The translations under genes and the position numbers were made by a program. From Carex sylvatica (lineage: Eukaryota > Streptophyta > Magnoliopsida > Poales > Cyperaceae), in contig CAXKVR010000671.1 of NCBI GenBank assembly GCA_964058845.1, forward strand, positions 1 through 64,000: a stretch of 64,000 bases of DNA, read 5' to 3'. The notes under the pieces are model-generated. The model searched no databases and was not told the DNA's origin. It was given only the letters and a program-made list of their open reading frames with translations. Positions 26,217-39,199 of this stretch are shown piece by piece (position 1 is the first letter of the stretch; each line of letters opens with the position of its first letter).

Positions 26217-26721
26217 CAACTTTTTTTTTTTTTACAGAATCTTAGTTACTATAGGATAACAAGCATTCAATAATGATCTACACATGTTTCTTTCCTGTAC
26301 TGATAATTTAGGAAGAACAAATTAAAGTCTTGATTGGTGATGCTTTAAGCTTTTCTCTAATACCAAATCAACAGATTTCTCTCAAGAAGGGTTCAATTGA
26401 AAGGAGATATCAAATTTTTTATACTCTTTTAATAATTTCAATTATTTTCACACCGGCACCGGCACTTGCCCTTATCATGTCTCCATACTGAATAGTAACA
26501 AGTAAGGCCTTGTAGCAGCCCAAGTAAGGTCGTAATGAATAGTAAAAAATGGTCAAATTCAAGCTCACTTCAGGCCCAGTTTTACAATAGATGGATCGAC
26601 ATACAACAAATTGGCTGTCATGGCAAAGGATTACTTGTTTCCCGATTATTGAGTCTCTGTTGCACACGAACAGATCTTTGTGCTCATCTTCTCGCTCGAG
26701 TCCGTGTCCCCCCTCCCCGTA

Positions 26722-26872
26722 CCTGAGGGCTGAGGTGCAATTTAAAATAATGGACGGCTCAGATTAATATCAGTCGAGTGAAATTCAATTCGTTATCTAT
26801 GAGTGTAGGAAGCTACTTTGAGATTTGTGCCAAGTTAAAAGAACTATCCAGATTTAACATCTGCACCTCAAA
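26722..26872. mobile_element. Small foldback MITE
   Basis: GCTGAGGTGCAA at the left is matched by the complement of CATCTGCACCTC at the right. An internal phrase TTTGAGATTTGTGCCAAGTT is shared with dioxygenase intron 3 near 5800, suggesting a second decayed copy there. Confidence 0.5.
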
Positions 26873-26884
26873 TACCTATCACTA

Positions 26885-27070
26885 GTGAAAAATTCAGCAT
26901 GAAAAATATTGATCCGGATTATTTGTAGCAGTGTTTCTAATAAATCAAATTATATAGTATTTCATCTATTTTCAAAAAAATATATTAAATATTTCTAATA
27001 TTTCAATGCAAAAAATAAATAAATTATAAATATTTCTATTTAAATAAAAAAATATGAAAAATGAAAATTA
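26885..27070. mobile_element. Fragment of the large foldback family
   Basis: ATTGATCCGGATTATTTGTA, then ATTCAAATTATA-type and ATTTCTAATATTTCAAT words match the right arms of the elements at 44347-45495 and 52488-53375. The left arm is absent. Confidence 0.6.
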
Positions 27071-27171
27071 TATTAGTTAGATTTCGAAATCCAGTGTAAC
27101 TTTGGTTAGTTTTTTAAATTTAATTATTATTTTTTATATTTATAAAAAATTCGGGTGAAAATGACTAAATG

Positions 27172-27512
27172 AGCTTCTGATTTGTTGGAGATAAGATAGT
27201 AGAAAAGAGAGAGAATTGAATAACTTCGACGCTACAATCATTTTGAACCTAATCTGACTCGAATGGAACGAGACATCAAATTATTTATTGTCTTGTTTCA
27301 TGAAATGAAAGCCTTCTACGCCGTGGCAGCTCCTGCCTAGTTCTCCAAAAAAAAAAAAAAAAAATTGAAAGTAGTAATGCCTCGTAGCAGCCCAAGCAAG
27401 GCCATACTGAATAGTAAGAAGTGGTCAAATTCAAGCTCACTGCAGCCTGCAGGCCCAATTTTAGAATAGCTGAGTCAACATACAACAAATGGGCTGCATT
27501 GGCAATTAATCT
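27172..27512 (+). repeat. Module D, copy 2 (partial)
   Basis: Shares TTGTTGGAGATAAGATAGTA, TATTGTCTTGTTTCAT, GCCATACTGAATAGTAA and CATACAACAAATGGGCTG with the copies at 41.8 and 46.6 kb. Its first half is missing and an A-run of about 20 interrupts it near 27345. Confidence 0.65.
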
Positions 27513-27671
27513 CTAAGCATCACTTTTGTTAATCTCTAAGATCGGTAAAGACCGTTGCTCGTTGATCTTAGCCACTAGGCGTCTAGACGACACAAAAGTT
27601 ACAGAATTAAAGGAGTGAGCGCCGCTTCAAAATTTTAAGAATTTAGAATATTATACAATGAGAATGGTTCA

Positions 27672-27990
27672 TGCTCAATCATACTTCAACATTTTTATCT
27701 TTAATTTTAAAATTTAAACACGAACTGCTCAATGTGATATCCATACTAAAATATAATTGAAAATCGAATTTTATATTTGTTGAAAAAAAATTATTATTTT
27801 TTAAAATAGATACAAAATCATTGTTTTTATATGATCCACAATTTCCTCGTACCAATGATTTTATATCTATCTTAAAAAATAAAATATAAAATTTGATCTC
27901 TAGATACATTTTAACGTAAAATATCATGTTGAACAGTTCATATGTTTTATTTGGACTTCGAAATTGAAAATAAAGATGTTGGGTACAAGT
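27672..27990. mobile_element. Foldback MITE F11
   Basis: Left arm ACTTCAACATTTTTATCTTTA matches the complement of TAAAGATGTTGGGTACAAGT. Central ACAAAATCATTG / CAATGATTTTAT. Same subgroup as F8. Confidence 0.7.
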
Positions 27991-28398
27991 ATTTCATCAT
28001 TTATCTTTTAACAATTCAAAATGATCATGAATTAAATTTAAAAAAACAAACCATTTTTTGTCCATCGACGTATTCTGAAACCAAATTTTTATTTTTATTT
28101 TTACTATTTGGTTGGGTTCTATCTCAGTTATATAAATTAGATGTACCTATTTAAGTGATTGTTAACAGAACACGAACTCCCCAATATGTTGATCCTAGTT
28201 TTAATTAGCTTTTCATGAAGCGGCTTCAATGAGATCAAATAATACCACTGAATTTTCAAAAAAAATATTCTTACAATTTTTGAATTTTATATTTTATTCG
28301 AAAGATTCTTGAAAATCCCGTTAACGGACACTGCTTCTAGGAATAACATACGAGGTTGGGGATCGCTGTATAGGATAGCCATAAGCCAAAGGTCACTG
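27991..28398 (+). promoter_or_regulatory. Displaced upstream part of the Chi3 promoter
   Basis: The last bases, CCAAAGGTCACTG at 28386-28398, match CCAAAAGTCACTG of the Chi2 promoter; the continuation is found 5.7 kb away at 34099. This stretch is therefore what originally lay upstream of Chi3. No specific sites were identified. Confidence 0.6.
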
Positions 28399-28617
28399 TG
28401 TTGAAGAATAAAATTAAATAGAAGGGTAGTTTTGTAAAATAAGAAAATAGCGTAGAATTATAATTTAGAATAAACAGAATGTTACCGTTTGAATCAACAG
28501 TAAAATAATCTCAAACAATATAAATACAGTATCAAGGCGGCAGCTTTGAGGTACACAAGAAAAAATAGAAAAAAATACAAGTTTTCATCTCTCTTTGTCT
28601 CTACAAAAAAATTCACA
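28399..28617 (+). repeat. Copia 5' LTR
   Basis: TGTTGAAG to TTCACA, directly followed by the primer-binding site. Contains TATAAATA near 28520. Paired with 33882-34100. Confidence 0.9.
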
Positions 28618-30960
28618 TGGTATTAGAGCTCTAAGTTCCTGAGATCACAAAATACACACATAAAAACTCATAACAGCAAAAAAGAGCAAAAATGACTCAA
28701 GAGGGGCAACACGAGGTTTCCAATAATGCCTCCAAGCTTACCAATATTTTGCTCGATGGAAAAAATTAACTTGCATGGACAAAGGCTGCAGCGAGAGCGC
28801 TTAGCGGTCAAGAAATGCGAAAATACATCACGGTAGACAATAAAGAGCCCGAAGTTACAAATTCGCTTTCGCTGAAAAAAGCAAAAAAAAACAATGATAA
28901 AATGAAGAACTCAAAACGATAAAATCATAACTTAGCTCACGAATTCCATTAAACCACCATCTATTTCAAAGCTTTTTCTTCTCACTGACACAGCTTTCGA
29001 GCTATCGGAAGCCGTCAAAGCCATGTACAGTCAAGAAAATAACAACTCTTACATTTATCAACTCAAACAAGAAATTCAGCAAGAAAAATAAGGCGAAAGA
29101 AAGTATATAGAGTACCTTAGTGCTCTTCAAAAGAAAAAAATATGAGCTTCGATCGTATCGGCTGCAAACCACTGACTTACTGGGTCGGAGGCCGGGTACC
29201 TATCAAAGAAGGACGGACAGGTGCTATGAGCATCAAACTCTTTGCAAGGTGCAAAGTGTTTACCCCTGACGGTTTTGCGTCCAACAGGCTGTGATCAGAA
29301 AATGAGAAGAAGAAGATGACATATTCTAGTTTCTTGTGGGATTAAACCCGAGTTATGCGGCCGTGCGAGCTCAGATCATGAATACAATTCTTTTTTCTTC
29401 CTATTCTCAAATCAAAAATATGATCTAACAAGAAGAAAGCAGAAGAGAAGCCATGGGAAGTCCGCAAGTCACTATTGACGTACGAGGGACGAGAGAATCA
29501 CAGTTTTGCCATTGCCAAGTGATCAAATTTCCCAAATCAGCCAAAATTCGGAGAAAAAAAGGAGAAACCGAGAAATGCAAGCATTGCAAAAAAGAGGGTC
29601 ACAAGAATAATTGTTGGTTTCTCCATCCCGATCTAAGGTCAAAATTATGGGGCAATGGTGGAAAGGGAGGAAAGAGAAAAAAAAACACTAAGGGGAGAAA
29701 GAAGTTCGCTAGGGCGGCAGAGACGCACGAAGAAGAGGAAAAAACAATCGGGTCCGTGTATTGTGTTGGGTCCGCCTCCTCAAACGGGTCTGCCAATAAC
29801 CCTTCTGGATCCGTGTCTTTTAACAGCGGGTTCGCCAATTTCCGTGTCTTTTCTAACCGGGTCCGCCTTTAACCCAACCAGGTCCGCCTATAACTCAATC
29901 GGGTCCGCTAATTTCTCAAACAGGTCCTACTCTCATTTAATTAGATCCGATTCTGCTCTGACTGCCGCTGCTCCAGCCTCCAGCAGACTCCGCTCCAACC
30001 CGATTCGAATTGGGAGCCATCGTCTCTCAACTAAGTGGGCTTCTAAACAGAGGGCCCAATCCCGGTTTTTTAAATTCCAAACTTTAATTGAGAGTAAAAG
30101 TCCAGACCATAATCTTTATATTATACCAAACAAAAGAAATGGTATAAGCCGAAATAAAATATACAAATTTAGAAAATTTAAAATAACGAATATTTCAAAA
30201 ATAATTTAGATTGGATTTTAGATTCTGATGCAACTAACCATATGACCGGAAATAAAGCTCCATTACACAATTATAAAATAGGAACAAAGGGTTACGAATT
30301 TGTCTATGTTGCATATGGTGAAAAAATGGAAATCTGTGGTTATGGCCCAATTTATTATTTTTTTCAAAAAAAATTAAAGATGTCATGCATGTAAAAAATT
30401 GCATTGTCAATTTATTATCTATGGGTAAACTATCAAAAAAATTAAATTGTGAAATTATTTTTTCATCTCAAAATGTAATTTTTCAGGATTTAATATCTAA
30501 GAGGATGATTGGTGAAGGTGTTTTCAAAAATAGATTATATTTTTTGTATAGCCGAACTCAACACCTAAGTGCAAGACATGGGACACTTATGGCATAGAAG
30601 AATTAGGCATCTTTCCGATAGAACCTTAAAATGTATTTTTAATTTTTCTAAATTAGATTGTAGTAATTGTGAAGTATGCAAACTAACTAAGCATACAAGA
30701 CTCTCTTTTGTAAGCTCAAATTCAAAAAAGTAATCATATATTTGAACTTGTTCATTTCGATGTTTGGGGACCCCGCTCCCGTAAACTCTTATAATAATTT
30801 CAAATAATTTGTTATATTTATAGATGATTTTTCAAAAACTAACATACTTATATTTATTAAATATAAAAGTGAGGTTTTTTCTTACTTTCAAGATTTTTCA
30901 AATTTAGTTGAAAATCAATACAATGTTAGGATTAAAAATTTTAGAACCGATAATGGAATC

Positions 30961-31573
30961 TGATACGGCCTATGTCGAAGTATGACACGAGGTCCATAAT
31001 GGGGTTTATATGACTGGATGTGTACGTGTGTGTGTGGCGTCCCGTCTCGAGGAGATGGTCCGAGGTGGGTGAGTCGAGATTAATAACTCGGTTGTAATTG
31101 TGAGATACTATTACTCTATCATGTGCCGTGTCTCGAGTAGTGAATGTGCTAGTCCTGATTCAATGGAACTGTTCAACTTAAATAATCTCATCCAGTTCTG
31201 GCATCCCGCGTTGTCAGAACTGTCAGAGGGGATCGCATATGAGCGATTTAGCTTCCGTGGAACGCAGTTAAACCCACAAATCAATATGCGGGATTCGCAT
31301 CATGAGCAGTGGTGTCGTATAAAAGGTGGTGACTAAGTCGCACCCGCTTTGTACGAGCGGGAACTGAACGTGATCTTAAACTGATTTTGGACTGGGCCTT
31401 ATATCGAAATGTTTTTGTCATGGGCTGGGCCATGTAACTGGGCTGTCTATATTTATTTCATCTTGAGCCTTTTGTTTTTCCCTGAGTTAATTTCATCAAG
31501 TAGCTTTCAACCCAAGATCATCTTTGTAACCCAAGATTGATTTTTTAAGGGCCCTGAGCACATGGCCCTATCA
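30961..31573 (+). mobile_element. Nested solo LTR in copia integrase, TSD GAATC
   Basis: A 613-bp insert beginning TGATACGGCC and ending GGCCCTATCA, with exact duplication GAATC at 30956-30960 and 31574-31578. It splits the integrase frame between RTDNGI and KFLNFLKQKGIIYQTT. It is richer in G and C than the host copia. TG..CA ends, a 5-bp duplication and no internal region make it a solo LTR of another family. The open frame at 31100-31336 is inside it and has no known match. Confidence 0.88.
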
Positions 31574-33881
31574 GAATCAAAATTTCTGAACTTTTTGAAA
31601 CAAAAGGGAATCATATATCAAACAACTTGTGTTTATACTCCACAATAAAATGGGATTTCCGGAAGAAAAAATCATCATTTACTTGAAATGACAAGAGCAC
31701 TTATGTTTCAAACCAATGTTCCAAAAATCTATTGGTCGGATGTCATTCTCACCCCAACTTATTTGATAAATAAGTTGCTAAGTGTCGTTTTAAAAAATAA
31801 AAGTCCATTAGAAATTATTTACCAAAGAAAAATAATTTTTTAACCACCTAAAAATTTTTAGATGTACATGTTATGTACATCAAAATAAAAGAGATAAATT
31901 AGATCATACTTCTATAAAAGCTATTTTTCTAAGATACTCATCTAAAAAAAAGGGTTATAAATGCTATGATCATATAAGTAAAAAAAAATTATATTTCTAG
32001 AGATGTAATTTTTTTTTAAAATAAGCCATATTTTAAAAATAAATAAGAGATTAATAATCAAATTAGCACAAATGACTTTATCATTTCTATGTCTACTAAT
32101 CAAACTATTGAGTAAAGAATTATAGGAAATGATGGAGGAGGAGGAGGAAGACAATGTTAAAGTCGAAAATGAAAATATTGAAGAAGTTCCACGAAGGAGG
32201 TCAACTCGTCATAGACAACCATCAACAAGGTTACGAGATTTCGTAACCTATAAGGTTCAATATTCTATTGAAAATTTTATAATATTTCAACAAACCACCA
32301 TGTATTTTTAGTTCAATTTCAAAAATGAAAGAATCAAGCAAGTTTGAATAAGTCATTAACCAACCGGTGTGGTACAAGGCTATGAAAGAAGAACTTCAAG
32401 TCTTAGAAAAGAATAACGCATGAACCATTGAACCATTACCAAAAAATAAAAAACCCATTGAATGCAAATGGATTTATAAAATAAAATATCAAAAATGATG
32501 GATCCATATAATGGTATAAGGCCCGACTAGTTGTCAAAGGTTATACCCAAACATATGGTATTGACTACCAAGAGACCTTTTCTCTGGTAGCAAAGATGAA
32601 CAACATAAGAATTTTTCTTTCAATAGTGGTAAATAGTGGGCAAAATTTATGTCAAATGGATGTTAGAAATGTGTTTCTTCAAGGAACACTTGAGGAAGAG
32701 GTTTATATAACTCTACCACCGGGTCATATTAAAGAAAAAAAAATACTAATCTTGTTTGTAGGTTAAATAAATTAATTTATGGACTTAAACAATCTTCAAG
32801 GGCATGTTATGAAAAACTCTCTCAATATTTAATTTTTCACAATTTTAAAGTAAGGCAATCCGATACATCACTATTTTCAAAACAAGAAAATAATGGTTCA
32901 ACCATTGTTTTTGTTTATATTTATGACATAATTATTATCGGAAATAATTATGAAAAAATTGACAATGTTAAAAAACACTTAAAAGACAATTTTGAAATAA
33001 AGAACCTTGGTAAACTTAAATATTTTTTAGGAATTTAAATAGCTCATTCTATTAGGAAATTATTTATCTCACAAAGAAAATATACCTTTGATCTTTTAAA
33101 AGAAATAAGAAAAATAGAATCCAAATCGGTCTCAACACCAATTGACAGCAATTGTAAATTGAATTTTGAAGAAGGAGAACCGTTGGAAGATATCAACTAA
33201 TTCCAACGACTTGTAGGTAAGTTAATTTACCTAACGGTAACTAGGCTGAATATATCATTTGCGGTAAGCCAAATTAGCAAATTTATGCATGCATCAAGAA
33301 AATCTCATTTGGATGTAATTGATAGAATTTTGAGATATTTAAAGAAATCACTTGAAAAGGGTGTATTGATGAAAAATAATAAATCTAATGACGTGTGTGG
33401 CTACTCCGATGCAGATTGGGCCGGGAGCTTTGATAGAAAATTAACAACCAGCTATTGCACATTTGTAAGCAGAAACTAATTAGTAACATGAAAAAACAAA
33501 AAATAAAATGTCATGGCACGATCCAAGTGCGAAAGCAGAATATCGTATCATGGCATCCACCACGAGTGAACTCATGTGGATTAAACAATTGCTCAAAGAG
33601 TTGAATTTCAAAATTGATAAGTCAATGAAGATGTTTTGTGACAACAATACAGTAAGGCACATTGCTTCAAATGCCGTATTTCATGAAAGGACAAAGTATA
33701 TTAAAATTTATTGTCATTTCATAAGAGAAAAGATGCAAGCAAACGAGATTGAAACCCCTTATGTGAAGAGTTAAGACCAATTAGCCGACATCTTCACTGA
33801 GGGACTAATTCCAAAAGCATTTGAAGAAATAATAAGCAAGCTAGGATTAATCGATATTTATAATCCTAACTTGAAGGCGAG

Positions 33882-34100
33882 TGTTGAAAAATAAAATTAA
33901 ATAGAAGGGTAGTTTTGTAAAATAAGGAAATATGGGTTGAATTGTAATGTAGGAATTAGGATAAATAGAATTTTACCGTTTGAACCAACGGTAAAATCTT
34001 AAGCCATATAAATATTGTATCAAGGTAGCAGCTTTGAGATACACAAGATAAAATAGAAAAAATACAACTTTTCATCTCTCTGTCTCTACAAAAATTAACA
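33882..34100 (+). repeat. Copia 3' LTR
   Basis: TGTTGAAA to TTAACA. Its right end lies 169 bp upstream of the Chi3 ATG, so LTR promoter activity could influence Chi3. It is preceded by a degraded polypurine tract (TTGAAGGCGAG). Confidence 0.9.
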
Positions 34101-34269
34101 CTGTTACAAAACAACACGCATCCTGGTTCATACAATACCTTCTATGAAATTAATAAATGATCCCCCAAAATTCCACACAACAATATAAAAAACCACAGCC
34201 CTCTATATATGCAGTTCAGTTGTACAAGCAACACAAGCAAACCATATATAATCTCCTCAAGCAATAGTA
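34101..34269 (+). promoter_or_regulatory. Chi3 proximal promoter
   Basis: TATATAT at 34204-34210, about 60 bp before the ATG, in the context CCCTCTATATATGCAGTTCA, which is shared with the inverted relic at 43.9 kb and nearly with Chi2. Only about 165 bp of the native promoter remain attached to the gene. Confidence 0.8.
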
Positions 34270-35931
<1,662 letters not shown>

Positions 35932-36520
35932 GATTTTGATGCTGACAGTGACGGAGCCTTTGGAACCACGGCAACTGCCCGACTAATTAGCAGCAAAATG
36001 GCAATTGCATCTAAATATTCCACTGAAAATTATTATTTCTGTGTTGGGTGTGTTTGAATTAATAAGTTTGCTGAGTTATAAAGGAATATGGTAAAATAGT
36101 ATTATGGTTGTAATGGTTTATGTAGTGATATATGGTTGTAATGCTTTTATTGTGTTTTATTAAGTTACATATCAATTCAAAGTCTTGGCTTTTTAAATTT
36201 TAAATTGAAGCTCTGAAATTTTTACTGTGGTAAGAAATTGGAATTTATTTAGTAATTATTATCAAGTCCATCAAGTTAGTTAAATAATTAATAAAAATGA
36301 TAATTATAACTATAAGTTTTGCAAAAACATGGAGAAACTTCTGATGATTATCTAATTAACTAGACATGATTGCCATATATATATACCTTTGGTACCCCAA
36401 AAAGACATGATGAGGGGTTCAAGCATAAGCAATCTATTTTGTAAATCGTCTTAGAACAAGTGAACAACCTATTGATGGGTACGTGTTAGTTTTCTTTTTT
36501 TTTTTAGTACGAAATAAGGG
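35932..36520. other. Chi3 3' flank
   Basis: Homologous to the Chi2 3' flank up to about 36170 (AAGGAATATGGTAAAATA), then AT-rich unassigned DNA. No gene. Confidence 0.5.
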
Positions 36521-36525
36521 TTAAA

Positions 36526-37629
36526 TGTTGGATCTTAATCCAACGTTTCAACGTTGAGCATATATATATATGTAATATAATTATGAATTATTTACTGTCA
36601 TATATGATTGCTACAATTAAAGTGATCTAATATGGAATTAAGATATTAGACAATCTATGTATTTAATAGGATGCGGTCTATAAATGTGTAGAACAATTTA
36701 GACAAATATTAAATTATTGATGGACTGATTCTGAAATTTGTAATTAAGAAAACTGTTGTTTTGACCCTGAGTGCGGACGCACTCAGTACTTAGCCAATTT
36801 CTAAGAACTTCAGACAACGCAGGAAAAATGTCCGACTGTAATGTAGACGCACTAAACCCCAGTGTGAATGCACTCGGTACTTAGGTGATTTTTTGAAGTT
36901 CAATGCCTAGTGCGGACGCACTCAGGACTTAGGTGAATTTCTAAAGTTCAATGCAGAAAAGTCCGAGCCTAGTGAGAATGCACTGGACTCCAGTGCGGAC
37001 GCACTCATGACTTAGACAAAATTCAGGGCTAAAGTTTAAGGCGGTTATTTGGACACGTTACAACCTAGTGCGGACACACTGTCAAATGTGTAAACCTATA
37101 TAAAAATGGGTCCCCAAGGCACAAGTAACTAACTCATCTAAGAATTCTGAAAAAGGTAATTATTAGACATAATTTTGAGAGTCTTATCCTTTCTTCCACC
37201 ATCAAAGAATTGAGAGGAGAAATTCATTAGAAATTTGAAGAGAAATTCATTAGAAATTTGAAGAGAATTTCTCAATGGCGATCATGTTGCTTTGGAAGAC
37301 CTAATCTAAGATTCAACCAAAAGTGGTGAGGAAAATCTTGGCATCAAGAGTCTTGTCTCGCGCTTATGGAGACGGTTGCTGCTCCACCATCGACTTTCAA
37401 GATTCCATGACAAACGACATGGAATCAGGTATTGTATTCCGCACTAAAAATTATGTTTTTGAATCTCTTTAACATATGACGGTCTTAGGTTAAGGTAAAA
37501 ATTATTTCTTTTTCTCCGGTGTGTAAGTGTTTAACTCCTAGATGAGATGTAATTGTTTGATCTCTAGATAATTAAGTTAACTTTATCTTAAGTGTTTGAT
37601 CTCTACACAATAGTTTAGCCTTCCCAACA
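36526..37629 (+). mobile_element. Solo LTR, family L1a, TSD TTAAA
   Basis: Starts TGTTGGAT and ends CCCAACA, with exact duplication TTAAA at 36521-36525 and 37630-37634. Homologous along its length to the solo LTR at 23933-24785, but about 250 bp longer, mainly from a palindrome array in the U3 part and a short tandem repeat near 37220-37265. TATA-like CTATATAAAAATG near 37097. Confidence 0.88.
36764..37080. repeat. Array of GAGTGCGGACGCACTC palindromes in LTR U3
   Basis: The near-perfect palindrome occurs at 36769-36784, 36909-36922, 36992-37005 and, degenerate, 37067-37080. Variants such as AGTGAGAATGCACT lie between them. Each is followed by a CTCAGGACTTAGGTGA-like spacer. In the sister LTR at 23933 only faint traces remain. 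Confidence 0.8.
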
Positions 37630-37634
37630 TTAAA

Positions 37635-38547
37635 TTCTTAATTTATTTCAGTACATGACATCGGATTATGAACATACGGTCGAGTAGGGGACGCATTTGA
37701 TGAGTGTTTATTAATGTATTGTTTTTCTTTAAATGCATGGAAAGTTGTTAAGAGTTGGATAATGAAGATAAATATATACTAGTTTGAATTGTAAGGTAAG
37801 TTAATTTTATCACCAAATTAAATTATATTTTTCAGTATCCAAAAATTATTTTCATTGTAGTGTTGAACTTGGAACTTTCGATATTTTATGAGATGCTTTC
37901 TAAAATGAAATATATATCTTTATTAGAAATTAAACCGATCGAGTTCATCATCATATTCAAACCTTTAATTAATTATATATCTTTCTCAAATTTTGAGTGT
38001 TTGCATGTGCCCGAAGAGTTGAACATGCTTCGAAAATTGAGACTCCAAAAAGTCATTAAATGTTGGTAGAAAGCAAAATTTCTGACATAATAGTGTAATG
38101 TCTGTTTTGAGCAGATCCCAAAAATGTTGAATGTTCGTAGAGAGCAAAAGACATCAGAATGAGGAGTTCCACGAAAAAAAAAAGAATCAAATACAGTTGA
38201 ATATGCCTTGCCTCGAGAGTTGAACATGCCTTGCGTCGAGAGTTGCGACTTGCGACTGATAAGTCAAGAAACTATTTTTATTCATGATGCATTTAATTTG
38301 TTATATCATCTCAGTGGACCAGATAGGCAGCAGAATCCGTATCCTCCCACCGGACAGTACAATAATCGTTGACATAACTCGCAGCCAAACAATAAAAATT
38401 CGGTGCACATCTAAAGATTTATTTTAAGATTCGTTTCAGATTAAAACTGACAACTCAGATCTCATTATAATCAGTCAGGTATTGCATGGATCTGAATTCG
38501 GAGGGAGCATGGACGAGATTAATCAAATAAAATTGTATTCTCCTTGA
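37635..38547. other. Intergenic, short repeats only
   Basis: No gene. A short degenerate tandem of TTGAACATGCCTTGCGTCGA occurs near 38195-38245. The remainder is unassigned. Confidence 0.4.
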
Positions 38548-38785
38548 TGTTAGCAGAGAATAGTGGCACCGGCTAAGATACCAAGTATGGGCCAGCTATT
38601 GTTTCCTTTTTTTTTCATTGTGCTAGTTATATATCCTTTCTTCATTGTACTGTCTATATTCTCTATTATTATTATATTTTTATTATTCTCCTCTTTCATG
38701 TATCTATAAATAGGTACATTCACAACAGTGAAAACTACAGATAACAGTTCCAATTATCAGTATTGTTAGTACGGTATCAGAATCC
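38548..38785 (+). mobile_element. LTR remnant with tRNA-Met primer site (family L2)
   Basis: TGTTAGCAGAGAATAG to TTGTTAGTA, followed by CGGTATCAGAATCC, close to the initiator tRNA-Met primer site. TATAAATAGG lies near 38705. The same LTR end plus leader is found inverted at 43985-44330. No internal protein was seen. Confidence 0.65.
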
Positions 38786-39199
38786 TGATTAACTCTGACT
38801 AAATTTTGAGGTTACCATGCTGTACTTCTATAACATTATGCAAACTACGTATATGATTTAATTATTAAAAATAATATACGAACTGTCTGAATGTATTTTT
38901 TTTTTCAGCGAAAAAAAAATGTTACGTTCAAAGAATACGTAGCATATTTGGTATATATTAGCAAGATAATTAAGTTAACTTTATCTTAAGCATGGCAAAC
39001 AAATCATTGGAATATATATTTAATCAAAAGAATAGTTCAAAAGTTGGATGAAAATTGAAATGAGGGACTTAACAGATTGTAACGAAATACATAAGGTTAA
39101 TTAAAGTTTTAAATACATGTATTTGTATAATTTGAAACTGAAAATGGAATAAATTGTATTGTATAAGAATTTTATTAAGGGGATAGTATATAGTGATTA
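38786..39199. other. Unassigned AT-rich stretch
   Basis: Starts with about 30 bp of the L2 leader, then nothing recognisable. Confidence 0.4.

Larger units (their letters stand above)
23795..26650 (+). repeat. Module D, copy 1 (interrupted)
   Basis: An unclassified repeat that recurs at 27172, 41815 and 46592. Pieces here are 23795-23932, 24791-24868 and about 26234-26650. It is broken by a solo LTR (23933-24785) and by a composite insertion at 24869-26233 holding F9, F10 and a LINE piece. Landmark phrases: GTTTCGCCAAAGAATGGTG (here CTTTCGCCAAAGAATAGTG), TTTCTTTCCTGTACTG and GGCTGTCATGGCAAAGGATT. No frame is conserved among copies, so it is probably non-coding. Confidence 0.65.
28399..34100 (+). 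mobile_element. Degenerate Ty1/copia retrotransposon in the Chi3 promoter
   Basis: LTRs 28399-28617 and 33882-34100 (both 219 bp, TGTTGAA to TTCACA / TTAACA) differ at roughly 25 of about 210 aligned positions by eye. The primer site TGGTATTAGAGC (28618-28629) matches initiator tRNA-Met with one change. Order of remains: gag start near 28692 with an early stop (NILLDGKN, stop, LAWTKA); zinc knuckle CKHCKKEGHKNNC near 29576 (one residue short); protease DSDAT near 30220; GAG-pre-integrase LWHRR..HLSDRTL near 30590; integrase FVIFIDDFSK near 30810 and RALMFQTNVPK near 31690; RT KYFLGI and degraded catalytic YIYDI near 32920; RNase H GYSDADWAG near 33400 and DQLADIFTEGL near 33774. The Pol order INT-RT is copia type. 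Many stops and shifts make it non-autonomous. CACTG occurs at both junctions (28394-28398 and 34099-34103, overlapping the canonical CA end). Confidence 0.93.

Noticed and set aside
28690..33890. An active copia polyprotein
   Set aside because: Multiple stops and frameshifts, degraded RT catalytic box, shortened zinc knuckle and a nested solo LTR.
36764..37080. CRISPR-like array of regularly spaced palindromes
   Set aside because: Spacers are themselves similar, spacing is irregular and the array lies in a plant LTR; there are no cas genes in this eukaryotic DNA.
36480..37650. Similarity between 23.9-24.8 kb and 36.5-37.6 kb as evidence that the chitinase duplication unit extends far downstream
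   Set aside because: Both segments have TGTTGGAT..CCAACA ends and different exact 5-bp target duplications (CTGGA and TTAAA), so they are separate solo LTR insertions.
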